From NCBI GenBank assembly GCA_039029135.1, contig JBCCGT010000004.1, forward strand, positions 186,001 to 250,000: a stretch of DNA of 64,000 bases, written 5' to 3'. The position numbers and the translations under genes are program-made. Positions 56,057-64,000 of this stretch are shown one piece after another. The notes beneath the pieces are model-generated. The model was not told where the DNA came from. It saw nothing but the letters and a program-made list of their open reading frames with translations, and made no database searches. Source of the DNA: JALZVT01 sp039029135. Its GTDB lineage: Bacteria > Pseudomonadota > Gammaproteobacteria > Pseudomonadales > Azotimanducaceae. Positions within the stretch are counted from its first letter, which is position 1; every line of letters begins with the position of its first letter.

Positions 56057-56995
56057 ATGGCCAATCCGACATTCAATATCGACTTCATGGGCAAGCGCTT
56101 CGTCGCGCTTGGCCTGTCGATCTTTCTCGTGCTGGGCTCGATCGGCCTGCTCGCGGTGCAAAGCCTTAGCTGGGGCCTGGACTTCACCGGCGGCACTCTG
56201 GTCGAGGTGTCCTATCCGGCGGCCACCGACCCGCAGACGGTGCGCGACGTTCTGGACGGCGCCGGCTTCGAGAATGGCATCGTGCAGAACTTCGGCACCG
56301 ATCAGGACATTCTGATCCGCATGCCGCCGCAGGCGCCGACCACGGATGGCGCGGACGCGGGCCTGAGTGACAGCATTCTGGCGGCACTGCGAGACGTTGA
56401 TTCAGGCGTCGAGATGCGCGCGCAGAGCTTCGTCGGCCCGGCCGTGGGCGAGGAACTGACCGAGAGCGGTGGACTCGCCATGATCGCGGCGCTGATCGTG
56501 GTCATGCTGTACATCCTTGTGCGCTTCACCGGCAAGTTCGCGATCGGTGCGGTCGTCGCGCTCGCCCACGACGTGCTGATCGTGCTCGGCGCGTTTAGCC
56601 TGTTGCGCTGGACCTTCGACCTGAACGTGCTGGCGGCCATCCTGGCGGTCATCGGCTACTCCCTGAACGATACGATCGTCGTCTCCGATCGCATTCGGGA
56701 GAATTTTCGTCGTCAGCGCAAAGGCGGTCCGGTCGATGTGGTCAATCGCAGTTTGAACCAAACGCTTGGGCGGACGTTGGTCACCTCGTTGACGACCTTG
56801 CTGGTGCTCGTCGCGCTGCTGGTGGCCGGTGGCGAGGGCATCTTCGGCTTTGCGGTCGCGCTCACCATCGGTGTTGTCATCGGAACCTATTCGTCCATCT
56901 ACGTCGCGGCGAACATATTGCTGCTGCTCAAGATTGACCGGCAGGATCTGCTGGTCCCAGAGAAAGAAAACGCTGACGCAGAGCTCATGCCCTGA
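56057..56995 (+). CDS. secF: Protein translocase subunit SecF
   Basis: 312-residue partner of SecD. The first helix and WGLDFTGGTLVEVSYP block, and the YSLNDTIVVSDRIRENFR motif near helices 4-5, are standard. It ends with an acidic tail (EKENADAELMP). ATG 56057. It lies convergent to suhB. Confidence 0.96.
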   Translation: MANPTFNIDFMGKRFVALGLSIFLVLGSIGLLAVQSLSWGLDFTGGTLVEVSYPAATDPQTVRDVLDGAGFENGIVQNFGTDQDILIRMPPQAPTTDGADAGLSDSILAALRDVDSGVEMRAQSFVGPAVGEELTESGGLAMIAALIVVMLYILVRFTGKFAIGAVVALAHDVLIVLGAFSLLRWTFDLNVLAAILAVIGYSLNDTIVVSDRIRENFRRQRKGGPVDVVNRSLNQTLGRTLVTSLTTLLVLVALLVAGGEGIFGFAVALTIGVVIGTYSSIYVAANILLLLKIDRQDLLVPEKENADAELMP

Positions 56996-57013
56996 GCCGA
57001 CGCGCCGGTCGCG

Positions 57014-57877
57014 TTAGGACGCCTGGTGCTCCCCCTCGACCGGGTCGGGGGGCCGATTCGCCGCACGCAGCGCCCGCGCGTGGGGACGGGTGATGCCGAC
57101 CAGCGCCTTAAACAGCTTCGGATTGGCCGCGACGATGTCGCCGCCCTCTAGGAAGTTGTCCCCCCCAGACAGATCGCCCACAAAGCCCCCGGCCTCTCTG
57201 ACCAGCACGACTCCCGCGGCGATGTCCCATGGCTTGAGGCCGGGTTCCCAGAACGCATCGAAACGGCCAGCGGCCACGTAGGCCAGGTCCAGCGCGGCCG
57301 ATCCCATGCGTCGCATCGCGCCGCACTGGGCCATGCAGGCATTTTGCACGGCGCTGTAGGCCTCGACGCCATTGACCACGTGCGCCGGCGGCAGCCCGCT
57401 GGCGATCAGCGTTCCCTCCAGCGTCGGTCGATTGCGCACGCGGATGCGCTTGCCGTTGAGCTGCGCACCCTTGCCCCGGCTCGCGACGAACTCCTCGTTC
57501 TTTAGCGGATCGACGATCACGCCGTGCTCGACCTGTTTCCCTTTCAGGCACGCGATCGAGATGGCGAAATGCGGAATCCCGTGCAGGTAGTTGGTGGTGC
57601 CGTCGAGGGGATCGATGATCCAGGTGTATTCCGCGCCGCCCGGACCCACACCGGGGCCGTTGGACACGCCCTGCTCTTCGCCGATCACCGCGTGATCCGG
57701 ATAGGCCTGATGCAGCGCCTCGACAACCATCGCCTCGCAGTCGCGATCGACCTCGCTCACCAGGTCGTTGCGCCCCTTGTGTTCCACGGTCAGCCGATCC
57801 AGCCGATCGAGCGCGCGCATCATGTGATCGCCCGCCTTGCGGGCGGCGCGAAGGGCGATGGTGGCCATGGGTTCCAT
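57014..57877 (-). CDS. suhB: Inositol monophosphatase family protein (SuhB)
   Basis: Mg2+-dependent phosphatase; in E. coli SuhB also binds Nus factors and supports rRNA transcription. Metal site IIDPLDGTTNYLHG, EEQG earlier and KPWDIAAG later are intact. ATG 57877 (MEPMATIALRAARKAGDHM) matches the family start; 287 residues. It is divergent from trmJ, the conserved suhB-trmJ order. Confidence 0.94.
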   Translation of the reverse strand: MEPMATIALRAARKAGDHMMRALDRLDRLTVEHKGRNDLVSEVDRDCEAMVVEALHQAYPDHAVIGEEQGVSNGPGVGPGGAEYTWIIDPLDGTTNYLHGIPHFAISIACLKGKQVEHGVIVDPLKNEEFVASRGKGAQLNGKRIRVRNRPTLEGTLIASGLPPAHVVNGVEAYSAVQNACMAQCGAMRRMGSAALDLAYVAAGRFDAFWEPGLKPWDIAAGVVLVREAGGFVGDLSGGDNFLEGGDIVAANPKLFKALVGITRPHARALRAANRPPDPVEGEHQAS

Positions 57878-57943
57878 AGGGATGCTCGGGCGTCGGTGGG
57901 GGTAGAATGCGCGGCCGCATGCTAGCAAACAACGGCACGGAAA

Positions 57944-58675
57944 CTGAACGCGCTCGACCACATTCGTATCGTCCTCGTCGAACCCAGCCATCCCGGGAAC
58001 ATCGGCGGCTGCGCGCGGGCGCTGAAAAACATGGGCATGCACCGGCTGGTGCTCGTGAATCCCGCTCGGTTCCCGAATCCGCAGGCAGAGTGGCGCGCGG
58101 CCAACGCGCTAGACGTGCTGGACGGCGCCATCGTTGTCGACAGCCTGGACGAGGCAATCGGCGATTGCGCCCTGATCTACGGGACCGGTATGACGACGCG
58201 GCGCATACCCTGGCCGGTGGTGTCGCCACGGGCCGCCGCCCGCGAGGTCGTGGCCTCGGGGGTCGGCGAGACCGCGATTCTGTTTGGCCGCGAAACCAGC
58301 GGCCTCACAAACGAGGAACTGCGGCGCTGCCACAAGCACATCCAGATTCCGGCGAATCCGGAGTATGGGTCCCTGAATCTCGCGATGTCGGTGCAGGTCG
58401 TCTGCTATGAGCTTTACGGTCAAACGCTTGAACCGGATCTGTCGCAGACTGCCCACTGGGACCGCCGCTGGGCGACGAACGCTGAGTTCGAGGGCTTTCT
58501 GCAGCATCTCGACGAAACGCTGATCGATATCGATTTCTACGCCGCCGAACAGCGGGGTCAGTCGCTGACGCGCCTGCGACGACTGTTCTCGCGCACGCGG
58601 CTGGACGAGACCGAGGTGCAGATGCTGCGCGGGGTGCTGTCGCAGATCCGCAAGCAGCGAGAACGCAGCAGCTAA
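57944..58675 (+). CDS. trmJ: tRNA (cytidine/uridine-2'-O-)-methyltransferase TrmJ, apparent CTG start
   Basis: SPOUT-family enzyme that 2'-O-methylates position 32 of tRNAs. The knot motifs are GRETSGLTNEEL and NPEYGSLNLAMSVQV. The family N-terminus IRIVLVEPSHPGNIGGCARAL lies upstream of the first ATG (58031). Between the in-frame TAG at 57923 and that motif there is no ATG, GTG or TTG; CTG 57944 fits the family start (LNALDHIRIVLVE), giving 243 residues. A frameshift or ATT start are the alternatives. It is divergent from suhB and upstream of iscR. Confidence 0.88.
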   Translation: MNALDHIRIVLVEPSHPGNIGGCARALKNMGMHRLVLVNPARFPNPQAEWRAANALDVLDGAIVVDSLDEAIGDCALIYGTGMTTRRIPWPVVSPRAAAREVVASGVGETAILFGRETSGLTNEELRRCHKHIQIPANPEYGSLNLAMSVQVVCYELYGQTLEPDLSQTAHWDRRWATNAEFEGFLQHLDETLIDIDFYAAEQRGQSLTRLRRLFSRTRLDETEVQMLRGVLSQIRKQRERSS

Positions 58676-58700
58676 CGCGCCTTTGCGGGCGCACATCCGA

Positions 58701-58750
58701 GTGTGTCGGGGGTAGTCGGGGGTAGTCGGGGGTAGTCGGGGGTAGTCGGG
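58701..58750 (+). repeat. Four-copy 10-bp G-rich tandem repeat
   Basis: GGTAGTCGGG repeats four times without gap at 58711-58750, with a partial copy (GTGTCGGG) just before. Each unit carries a G-triplet, so the run could form G-quadruplex structure. It lies in the gap between trmJ and iscR. Confidence 0.9.
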
Positions 58751-58887
58751 GGGAAGGGTCCGGAGATTGTCATTCGGAGGTGCCGGCCCCATACTGCCCT
58801 GCTGCGCCGCCGCCATGCACAATCGCGGTGAATTCAACGAGTTATCCTTTTGCGCGCGCAGCCGAAGCCGAGCGGAGCCGCTGTCGA

Positions 58888-58921
58888 AACATGCGTCTGA
58901 CAACAACATGCGTCTGACAAC
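58888..58921 (+). repeat. Perfect 17-bp tandem duplication over the iscR start
   Basis: AACATGCGTCTGACAAC occurs at 58888-58904 and again at 58905-58921. The second copy holds the real iscR ATG (58908); the first copy holds an identical ATG (58891) in another frame that opens an 8-codon mini-frame ending in TGA at 58915-58917, so it may act as a decoy start. Confidence 0.9.
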
Positions 58922-59444
58922 GAAAGGCCGCTATGCCGTCACGGCGATGCTTGATCTCGCGCTGCACTCCACCGGTGCCGATGCCGATGCGCGGGCCGCT
59001 GACGCTGGCGACGGCGGTCGCGCCGTGACGCTGGCCGACATCTCCGCGCGCCAGGGCATATCGCCGCCGTATCTGCAGAAACTCTGTTCGCGCCTGCGCG
59101 GCGCGGGTTTGATCTGCGCGGCTCGCGGCCCTGGTGGCGGCTACAAGTTGGCGATCCCTGCGACGGACATCAGCGTCTCCAGAATTCTTGCGGCCGTCGA
59201 CGAGGGGGTCGACGCGACCCGCTGTGGCGGCAGCGGTGACTGCCAGCACGGCGATCAGTGCCTGACGCACGAACTCTGGTCGGATCTGTCCAATCAGATC
59301 GACGACTTTCTGGCCGGTGTGACCCTGGCCGACGTGATTGAACGACGCGCGGTGCGGCAGGTCTCAGCCCGGCAGCGGCGCCAGCATCCGGTCGGCGCTG
59401 CAGGACCGGTCGATGCGCGTATCGACGCCCGCAATCTTCACTGA
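58908..59444 (+). CDS. iscR: Iron-sulfur cluster assembly regulator IscR
   Basis: Rrf2-family DNA-binding repressor that senses Fe-S supply through a [2Fe-2S] cluster. The start MRLTTKGRYAVTAMLDLALHS and the cluster ligands Cys106, Cys112, Cys118 and His121 (spacing 6-6-3, as in E. coli Cys92/98/104/His107) are intact, so it should be a functional sensor. 178 residues include an about 14-residue insert of Ala/Asp near residue 25 and an Arg-rich tail. ATG 58908 is preceded by a duplicated decoy start. It is followed by iscS. Confidence 0.95.
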   Translation: MRLTTKGRYAVTAMLDLALHSTGADADARAADAGDGGRAVTLADISARQGISPPYLQKLCSRLRGAGLICAARGPGGGYKLAIPATDISVSRILAAVDEGVDATRCGGSGDCQHGDQCLTHELWSDLSNQIDDFLAGVTLADVIERRAVRQVSARQRRQHPVGAAGPVDARIDARNLH

Positions 59445-59465
59445 ACCGGCTTAGAGCTCGCTGCC

Positions 59466-60614
59466 ATGGCTGCCAAGGTCACCTATCTGGACTATGCCGC
59501 GACGACTCCCGTCGACCCCAGGGTCGCCGAGCGTATGAGCGACTGCCTGCAGGTCAATGGCAACTTCGGCAATCCGGCATCGCGCTCGCACGCATTCGGC
59601 TGGCAGGCGGAAGAGGCGGTCGAGACGGCGCGGGTGCAGGTCGCGCAGGTCCTGGGCGCCGACCCGCGCGAGATCGTCTGGACCTCCGGGGCGACCGAGA
59701 GCGACAACCTGGCCATTAAGGGCCTCGCCGAGCGCGCTGAGGGTGGGCACATCATCACCAGCGCGATCGAACACAAGGCGGTGCTGGACACCTGCGCCTG
59801 GCTCGAGTCGCGCGGCTACGGCGTTACCTACCTGACGCCTGGAACCGACGGCCGCGTGACGCCGGACGCGGTCGCGGCAGCCCTTCGACCGGATACGCTG
59901 TTGGTCAGCCTGATGCACGTCAATAACGAGCTTGGCTGCATCAACGATATTGCCGCCATCGGCGCCCGCTGCCGCGAGGCGGGCATCCCGTTCCACACCG
60001 ACGCCGCGCAGAGCTTCGGCAAGGTGCCCATCGACGTACGCCAGGTGCCGGTCGATCTGATCAGCATATCCGGCCACAAGATTTACGGCCCCAAAGGCAT
60101 CGGCGCCCTCTATGTTCGGCGCGAGCCGGCCCTGGGGCTGCGGGCGCAGATTCACGGCGGCGGCCACGAGCGCGGCATGCGCTCGGGCACGCTGCCAACC
60201 CACCAGATCGTCGGTCTCGGTGCCGCGGCGGAGCTCATGGCAGAGCAGATGCCTGCCGAGCATGAGCGTCTGCGGCAGTTCGGCGACACGCTCCGGCGGC
60301 GCCTGCTGCAGCTGCCGGACACTCATCTGCACGGCAGTGAAACCGAGCGCGTGCCGGGCATCATGAACATCGGCTTTGGCGGCGTCGACGGCGAAACCCT
60401 GCTGCTCGCTCTCGATGACCTCGCGCTGTCGACGGGTTCGGCCTGCACGTCGGCAACCGTTGAACCTTCCTATGTGCTACGCGCTCTCGGGGTCGCCGAT
60501 GAGGTGGCGCACGCGAGCCTGCGCTTCTCGGTCGGACGCTTTACGACGGCTGCGGAGGTCGAACACGCGGGGGATCGCGTGGTCGAGGTGGTCGAGCGTC
60601 TGCGGCGGGGCTGA
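59466..60614 (+). CDS. iscS: Cysteine desulfurase IscS, short C-terminus
   Basis: PLP enzyme delivering sulfur from cysteine for clusters, tRNA thiolation and cofactors. PLP Lys205 (SISGHKIYGPKG) and catalytic Cys327 (STGSACTSA), equivalent to E. coli Lys206 and Cys328, are present. At 382 residues it is about 21 shorter than E. coli IscS: the chain ends near VVERLRRG, so the C-terminal tail that contacts IscU is missing. ATG 59466 is 21 bases after iscR. iscU does not follow; the next gene is ndk. Confidence 0.95.
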   Translation: MAAKVTYLDYAATTPVDPRVAERMSDCLQVNGNFGNPASRSHAFGWQAEEAVETARVQVAQVLGADPREIVWTSGATESDNLAIKGLAERAEGGHIITSAIEHKAVLDTCAWLESRGYGVTYLTPGTDGRVTPDAVAAALRPDTLLVSLMHVNNELGCINDIAAIGARCREAGIPFHTDAAQSFGKVPIDVRQVPVDLISISGHKIYGPKGIGALYVRREPALGLRAQIHGGGHERGMRSGTLPTHQIVGLGAAAELMAEQMPAEHERLRQFGDTLRRRLLQLPDTHLHGSETERVPGIMNIGFGGVDGETLLLALDDLALSTGSACTSATVEPSYVLRALGVADEVAHASLRFSVGRFTTAAEVEHAGDRVVEVVERLRRG

Positions 60615-60639
60615 CCCGGCCCCGTTTGCGGATTACAAT
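60611..60639 (+). promoter_or_regulatory. Candidate sigma-70 promoter between iscS and ndk
   Basis: CTGACC (60611-60616, overlapping the iscS stop) and TACAAT (60634-60639) are separated by 17 bases, a good -35/-10 pair. It would give ndk an independent leader of about 260 bases. The rest of the 292-base gap (60615-60906) holds no gene and no recognisable isc remnant. Confidence 0.45.
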
Positions 60640-60906
60640 GTGAGCAATATCAACTAGATAACTGTGCAACCTTGCGTCGGCTGTAGCTGTAGCTCCGCGG
60701 GCCGCTCTCCTGGAGTCCAGCGGCCTCCAGCGTAGACAGAGCCCGGCACGCAATGGCTGCGCGAGCGCGCGGCCCGGACCTCTGGCGATCCCAATGGTCG
60801 GGCCTGCGGCAATGACGAAAACAACTAACCTCAAGACGGACCTCGACGCTAAACGCCGGGCCGCGACCGAGACAACGATTGAGATAGCGCCAGGAGAACG
60901 ACGAAC

Positions 60907-61332
60907 ATGGCCGGTACAAGAACCTTTTCTATCATCAAACCCGATGCGACCAAGCGCGACCTGATTGGCGTCATCTATAGCCGCATCGAATCCGCGGGCC
61001 TGCGCATTGTTGCGGCCAAGATGATTCACATGTCGCGCGAGCAGGCAGAGGGCTTCTACGCGGAGCACAAGGAGAAGCCGTTCTTCGGCAGCCTGATCGA
61101 TTTCATGACGAGCGGACCGGTCATGGTCTCCGTGCTCGAGAGCGCGGACGCCGTCGCGCGCTACCGCGAACTCATGGGCGCGACGAATCCGGAAGCTGCG
61201 GCCGTGGGCACCATTCGCTCGGACCACGCGGAATCGCTGGAGGCGAACTCCGTGCACGGGAGCGATTCGGATGCGTCTGCGGCCCGCGAGATCGACTACT
61301 TCTTCACCGACGCGGAAATCTGCCCGCACTAG
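60907..61332 (+). CDS. ndk: Nucleoside diphosphate kinase
   Basis: Transfers phosphate between nucleoside di- and triphosphates through phosphohistidine His117 (ANSVHGSDS). 141 residues with FSIIKPDATKRDLIG start, as expected. ATG 60907 has a CAGGAGAACG ribosome site. In related genomes iscUA-hscBA-fdx-iscX lie between iscS and ndk; here they are gone. Confidence 0.97.
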   Translation: MAGTRTFSIIKPDATKRDLIGVIYSRIESAGLRIVAAKMIHMSREQAEGFYAEHKEKPFFGSLIDFMTSGPVMVSVLESADAVARYRELMGATNPEAAAVGTIRSDHAESLEANSVHGSDSDASAAREIDYFFTDAEICPH

Positions 61333-61341
61333 CGATCGTTG

Positions 61342-62487
61342 ATGACCCAGCCGCGCACCAACTTCTACGCCTGCGACCGCGCTTCTTTGGAAGCGGCCTT
61401 CGTGGCCGCTGGTTTCGACGCCTACCGCGCGCGGCAGGTCATGAAGTGGGTCTACCACCATGACCTGACGGATTTCGCGGCGATGACGAATCTGTCGAAG
61501 GCGCAGCGCGCGTGGCTCGCCACGACCTACGACTTTCGCCTGCCGGAGGTCGCCGCGTGCCAGACGTCCACCGACGGCACGATCAAGTGGGGCATGCGGC
61601 TGCCCAGCGGCGAACTGGTCGAGACGGTGATGATTCCCGAAGGCAAACGCCGCACGCTGTGCGTGAGCTCGCAGGTCGGCTGCATGCTCGACTGCACGTT
61701 CTGCGCGACCGGCAAGCAGGGGTTTAACGGCAACCTCGATGCGGGTCAGATCTTCAGCCAGACGATCCTCGCCAATCGCGAACTCAAGGCCCGCGGCGAC
61801 AGCGGCGTAACAAACGTCGTCCTCATGGGAATGGGCGAGCCACTTCTGAATTTCGATGCCGTCATCACCGCGACCAGTCTAATGTGCGACGACCTGGCGC
61901 TTGGTTTGGCCAAGCGGCGCGTCACGATCAGCACGGCCGGCGTGGTGCCGCAGATTCATCGCCTCGCGGATACGACCGATGTGGCGCTGGCGATCTCGCT
62001 GCACGCGCCCACCAACGCGCAGCGCGATAGCCTGGTGCCGCTCAACAAGAAGTACCCGATCGAGGACCTCATGGCGGCCTGTCAGCGCTACGTCGATGTG
62101 CTCGGCGAGCGACGTTCCATCACGGTCGAATACACGCTGATTCGCGGCGTCAACGACGCCTTGCTCGACGCGAAGCGGCTCGCGAAGCTGCTGCGACCGC
62201 TGCGGTGCAAGATTAATCTGATTCCGTTTAACCCCTTTCCGGGCTCCGGCTTCGAACGCCCGAGCGCGACGGCCGTGCGGGACTTTCAGACCTACCTGCT
62301 CAATCACGGCCACTCCGCTATGCTGCGCACCACGCGCGGCGACGATATCGATGCGGCCTGCGGCCAGCTCGTCGGCAGGGTCGAGGATCGGACGCGCCGC
62401 CAGGAGCGCTATCGTGCGCGGCTCGCGGCAGAGGCCGTGGAACACGCCGAATCCGTCAGCCGGGTTAACACCGTGGAGTTGAGATGA
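61342..62487 (+). CDS. rlmN: 23S rRNA/tRNA adenine C2-methyltransferase RlmN
   Basis: Radical SAM enzyme making m2A in 23S rRNA and some tRNAs. The cluster motif C-x3-C-x2-C is Cys114/118/121 (GCMLDCTFCATGKQG). Other landmarks are GMGEPLLNFD and NLIPFNPFPGSGFERP. 381 residues from ATG 61342; a TTG three bases earlier is less likely. Its stop overlaps the pilF ATG (ATGA). Confidence 0.96.
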   Translation: MTQPRTNFYACDRASLEAAFVAAGFDAYRARQVMKWVYHHDLTDFAAMTNLSKAQRAWLATTYDFRLPEVAACQTSTDGTIKWGMRLPSGELVETVMIPEGKRRTLCVSSQVGCMLDCTFCATGKQGFNGNLDAGQIFSQTILANRELKARGDSGVTNVVLMGMGEPLLNFDAVITATSLMCDDLALGLAKRRVTISTAGVVPQIHRLADTTDVALAISLHAPTNAQRDSLVPLNKKYPIEDLMAACQRYVDVLGERRSITVEYTLIRGVNDALLDAKRLAKLLRPLRCKINLIPFNPFPGSGFERPSATAVRDFQTYLLNHGHSAMLRTTRGDDIDAACGQLVGRVEDRTRRQERYRARLAAEAVEHAESVSRVNTVELR

Positions 62488-63266
62488 AATCCTATGGCCT
62501 GCTCGGGTCCTGGCTGCGTCCCGCTGTTTTAGTGGCCGGCGCCCTCCAGATTGCCGGCTGCGTCACTACCGTCGAAGGCAACGCGCCCGAACAGGCCTCC
62601 GATGCCGAGCGCGTCATCGCGCATGTGGACTTGGCTCGAGGCTATCTCGCCGAAGGCAACTACATGCGCGCGCGGTCACCGCTGGACAAGGCGCTGTCGC
62701 TCGACCCCAATGCCGTCGAAGCAAACGTCTTGATGGCGGTTGTGCATCAGAGCGAGGAGGAGTTCGAGCTCGCTCGACAGTTCTATCGTCGTGCGCTGCG
62801 CAGCGATCCGAGCAACGCGCAGGCGCTGAACAACTACGGCAGTTTTCTCTATGCGCGCGGCGACCATCAGGAGGCCGCCAAGCATCTGCGCCGCGCGGTG
62901 GCAGACGTGGCGTATCCGGCGCGCGCGCAGGCCTTCGAAAACCTCGGTCTCGCGGAACTGTCGCTGCAGCGCGAGGACGCCGCGGTGAAGGCTTTCGAGC
63001 GTGCGCTGATGCTGAACAACTCGCAGCCACGCACGAATCTCGAACTCGCGGATATCTACTACGCCCGTGGCAACGTGCCGCTCGCGCTCGGTTACTACAA
63101 TCAGTTTCGCGGCAACGCGCAGCCGTCGCCGCGCAGCCTGTGCCTGGGCATGAAGCTGTCCGCGGCACTCGGCCTCGATGATCAGCTGGCGAGCTACACG
63201 CTCGCGCTGCGCAACCTGTTTCCCGGCTCGCCCGAGGCAAATGCCTGCGAGATACGCCGTGGCTAA
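62484..63266 (+). CDS. pilF: Type IV pilus biogenesis lipoprotein PilF/PilW (TPR)
   Basis: Outer-membrane-anchored TPR lipoprotein that assembles or stabilises the PilQ secretin. A lipobox at LQIAGC makes Cys26 the lipidated residue. Several TPR repeats follow (LDPNAVEANVLMAVVHQ, DPSNAQALNNYGSFLYARG, LERALMLNN region). 260 residues; starts at ATG 62484 overlapping rlmN. It precedes rodZ, as in Pseudomonas. Confidence 0.92.
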   Translation: MKSYGLLGSWLRPAVLVAGALQIAGCVTTVEGNAPEQASDAERVIAHVDLARGYLAEGNYMRARSPLDKALSLDPNAVEANVLMAVVHQSEEEFELARQFYRRALRSDPSNAQALNNYGSFLYARGDHQEAAKHLRRAVADVAYPARAQAFENLGLAELSLQREDAAVKAFERALMLNNSQPRTNLELADIYYARGNVPLALGYYNQFRGNAQPSPRSLCLGMKLSAALGLDDQLASYTLALRNLFPGSPEANACEIRRG

Positions 63267-64000
63267 GCGGCGCAGTAAAAAGACGGACGAGCAGCCCGAA
63301 GAGCAACAGCCCGCAGCACCAGCGCTGGTCGGCCGCGAACTGTCCGCCGCGCGCGAGGCCATGGAGCTGACGGTCGACGAGGTCGGCGACGCCTTGAACC
63401 TGGCGCCGCAGACGGTCGCGTGGCTGGAGGCCGACCAATACGACAAGCTGCCCATGCCCGCGTTTACCCAAGGGTACATCCGCAACTACGCCAAGCACGT
63501 TGGCCTGGATCCGGAGGCGGTGCTGGGTCGCTATTATGAGCGGGTCGGCAAGCCGGAGGCGCCATGGGAGTCGCCCACGAACGCGCGTCGTGGCGGCTAT
63601 ACCGACCTCGCCCAGTCCCGTCCGGGGACGCTGATCACGGCGGTCGTCGCCGCGGTCGGGCTGCTGGTGGTCACGGTGCTGGTCGTCGTCTGGCCGGAAG
63701 ACGGCGAGCAGAACGCGGATACGCCGGTGGTCGGCGGCTCGATGCTGCCGGAGCTTCCCGAGCAGGACCCAGATCTTGGACCCGACGCCGCACCCGTTGG
63801 CACGGCGGAGGCGCCCCTGGCGGGCACGCGTCAGCCGGCGCGGCCGCGCGACATACCCGACTCCGAGCGCATCGACCCGGATGATCCGATCGCGCACCTG
63901 CCGATCGCGCAGACCTTCCCGGTCGGCTCGCGGCCGAGTGCGGTCACGACCGGCAGCGCGCCGATCTCCTATAGCGAGAGCGAGACCTATACGCCGCGCG
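63259..64000 (+). CDS. rodZ: Cytoskeletal protein RodZ, 3' end missing
   Basis: N-terminal Cro/C1-type helix-turn-helix (GRELSAAREAMELTVDEVGDAL; VAWLEADQYDKLPMPAFTQGYIRNYAKHVGLDP in parts) followed by one membrane helix (LITAVVAAVGLLVVTVLVVVW) and the start of a Pro/Asp-rich periplasmic part. GTG 63259 overlaps the pilF stop by eight bases. In related genomes ispG follows. The frame runs off the window at 64000, so the C-terminus is not visible. Confidence 0.9.
   Translation, partial: MAKRRSKKTDEQPEEQQPAAPALVGRELSAAREAMELTVDEVGDALNLAPQTVAWLEADQYDKLPMPAFTQGYIRNYAKHVGLDPEAVLGRYYERVGKPEAPWESPTNARRGGYTDLAQSRPGTLITAVVAAVGLLVVTVLVVVWPEDGEQNADTPVVGGSMLPELPEQDPDLGPDAAPVGTAEAPLAGTRQPARPRDIPDSERIDPDDPIAHLPIAQTFPVGSRPSAVTTGSAPISYSESETYTPR

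Noticed and set aside
58711..58750. Possible CRISPR array in the tandem repeat
   Set aside because: Units are 10 bases with no spacers, and no cas gene is nearby.

Overview
The window is a GC-rich, densely coding stretch of chromosome from a gammaproteobacterium. Evidence for this is the conserved gene order (pepA-holC-valS divergent from lptFG; holD-rimI; queA-tgt-yajC-secD-secF-suhB-trmJ-iscR-iscS; ndk-rlmN-pilF-rodZ), which resembles Pseudomonas-like genomes, together with a FabY-type ketoacyl synthase. The genus cannot be fixed from sequence alone. I see no phage, insertion sequence or CRISPR array.

Layout. 1-8.8 kb: Na+/solute symporter (5' end missing), DAHP synthase, holD-rimI, release factor 3, a lone receiver protein, FabY and MoaB. 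9.2-14.1 kb: a 1635-residue single-chain acyl-CoA carboxylase with the order CT-alpha-like, unknown middle, CT-beta-like, biotin carboxylase, biotin carrier. 14.2-24.2 kb: TSUP exporter/LysR pair, small monooxygenase, type-B carboxylesterase, ferrochelatase, a hisH-hisF pair, quinone oxidoreductase, and an aminotransferase coupled to a second Na+ symporter. 24.2-33.4 kb: the pepA-holC-X-valS operon with two small accessory genes, divergent lptFG, and an RDD protein. 33.5-44.6 kb: mostly minus-strand accessory metabolism (thiolase-like, VOC, acyl-CoA-dehydrogenase-like, nitroreductase, SDR, thioesterase, metallophosphoesterase, LLM oxidoreductase), plus an S1/P1 nuclease and a gene broken by one in-frame amber codon.

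44.6-50.3 kb is the most interesting region and looks like an unrecognised class II microcin-type system. A C39-peptidase ABC exporter (CvaB-like) and an HlyD/CvaA-like adaptor are read leftward, with a degenerate LpxL-family acyltransferase behind them. Divergently lies a 66-codon gene whose first 15 residues, MRELQHRERDQISGG, form a textbook microcin V-type double-glycine leader. A strong hairpin, a 48-codon small gene and an outer-membrane barrel gene follow it.

50.5-64 kb: tRNA-Leu(CAA), tRNA queuosine genes (queA, tgt), Sec accessory genes (yajC, secD, secF), suhB, trmJ, then an isc locus reduced to iscR and iscS. iscU, iscA, hscBA, fdx and iscX are absent between iscS and ndk, and IscS lacks the C-terminal tail used for IscU binding in E. 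coli. A perfect 17-bp tandem duplication covers the iscR start codon. Two genes (trmJ and the metallophosphoesterase) have no ATG/GTG/TTG at the expected position and appear to begin with CTG. The window ends inside rodZ.
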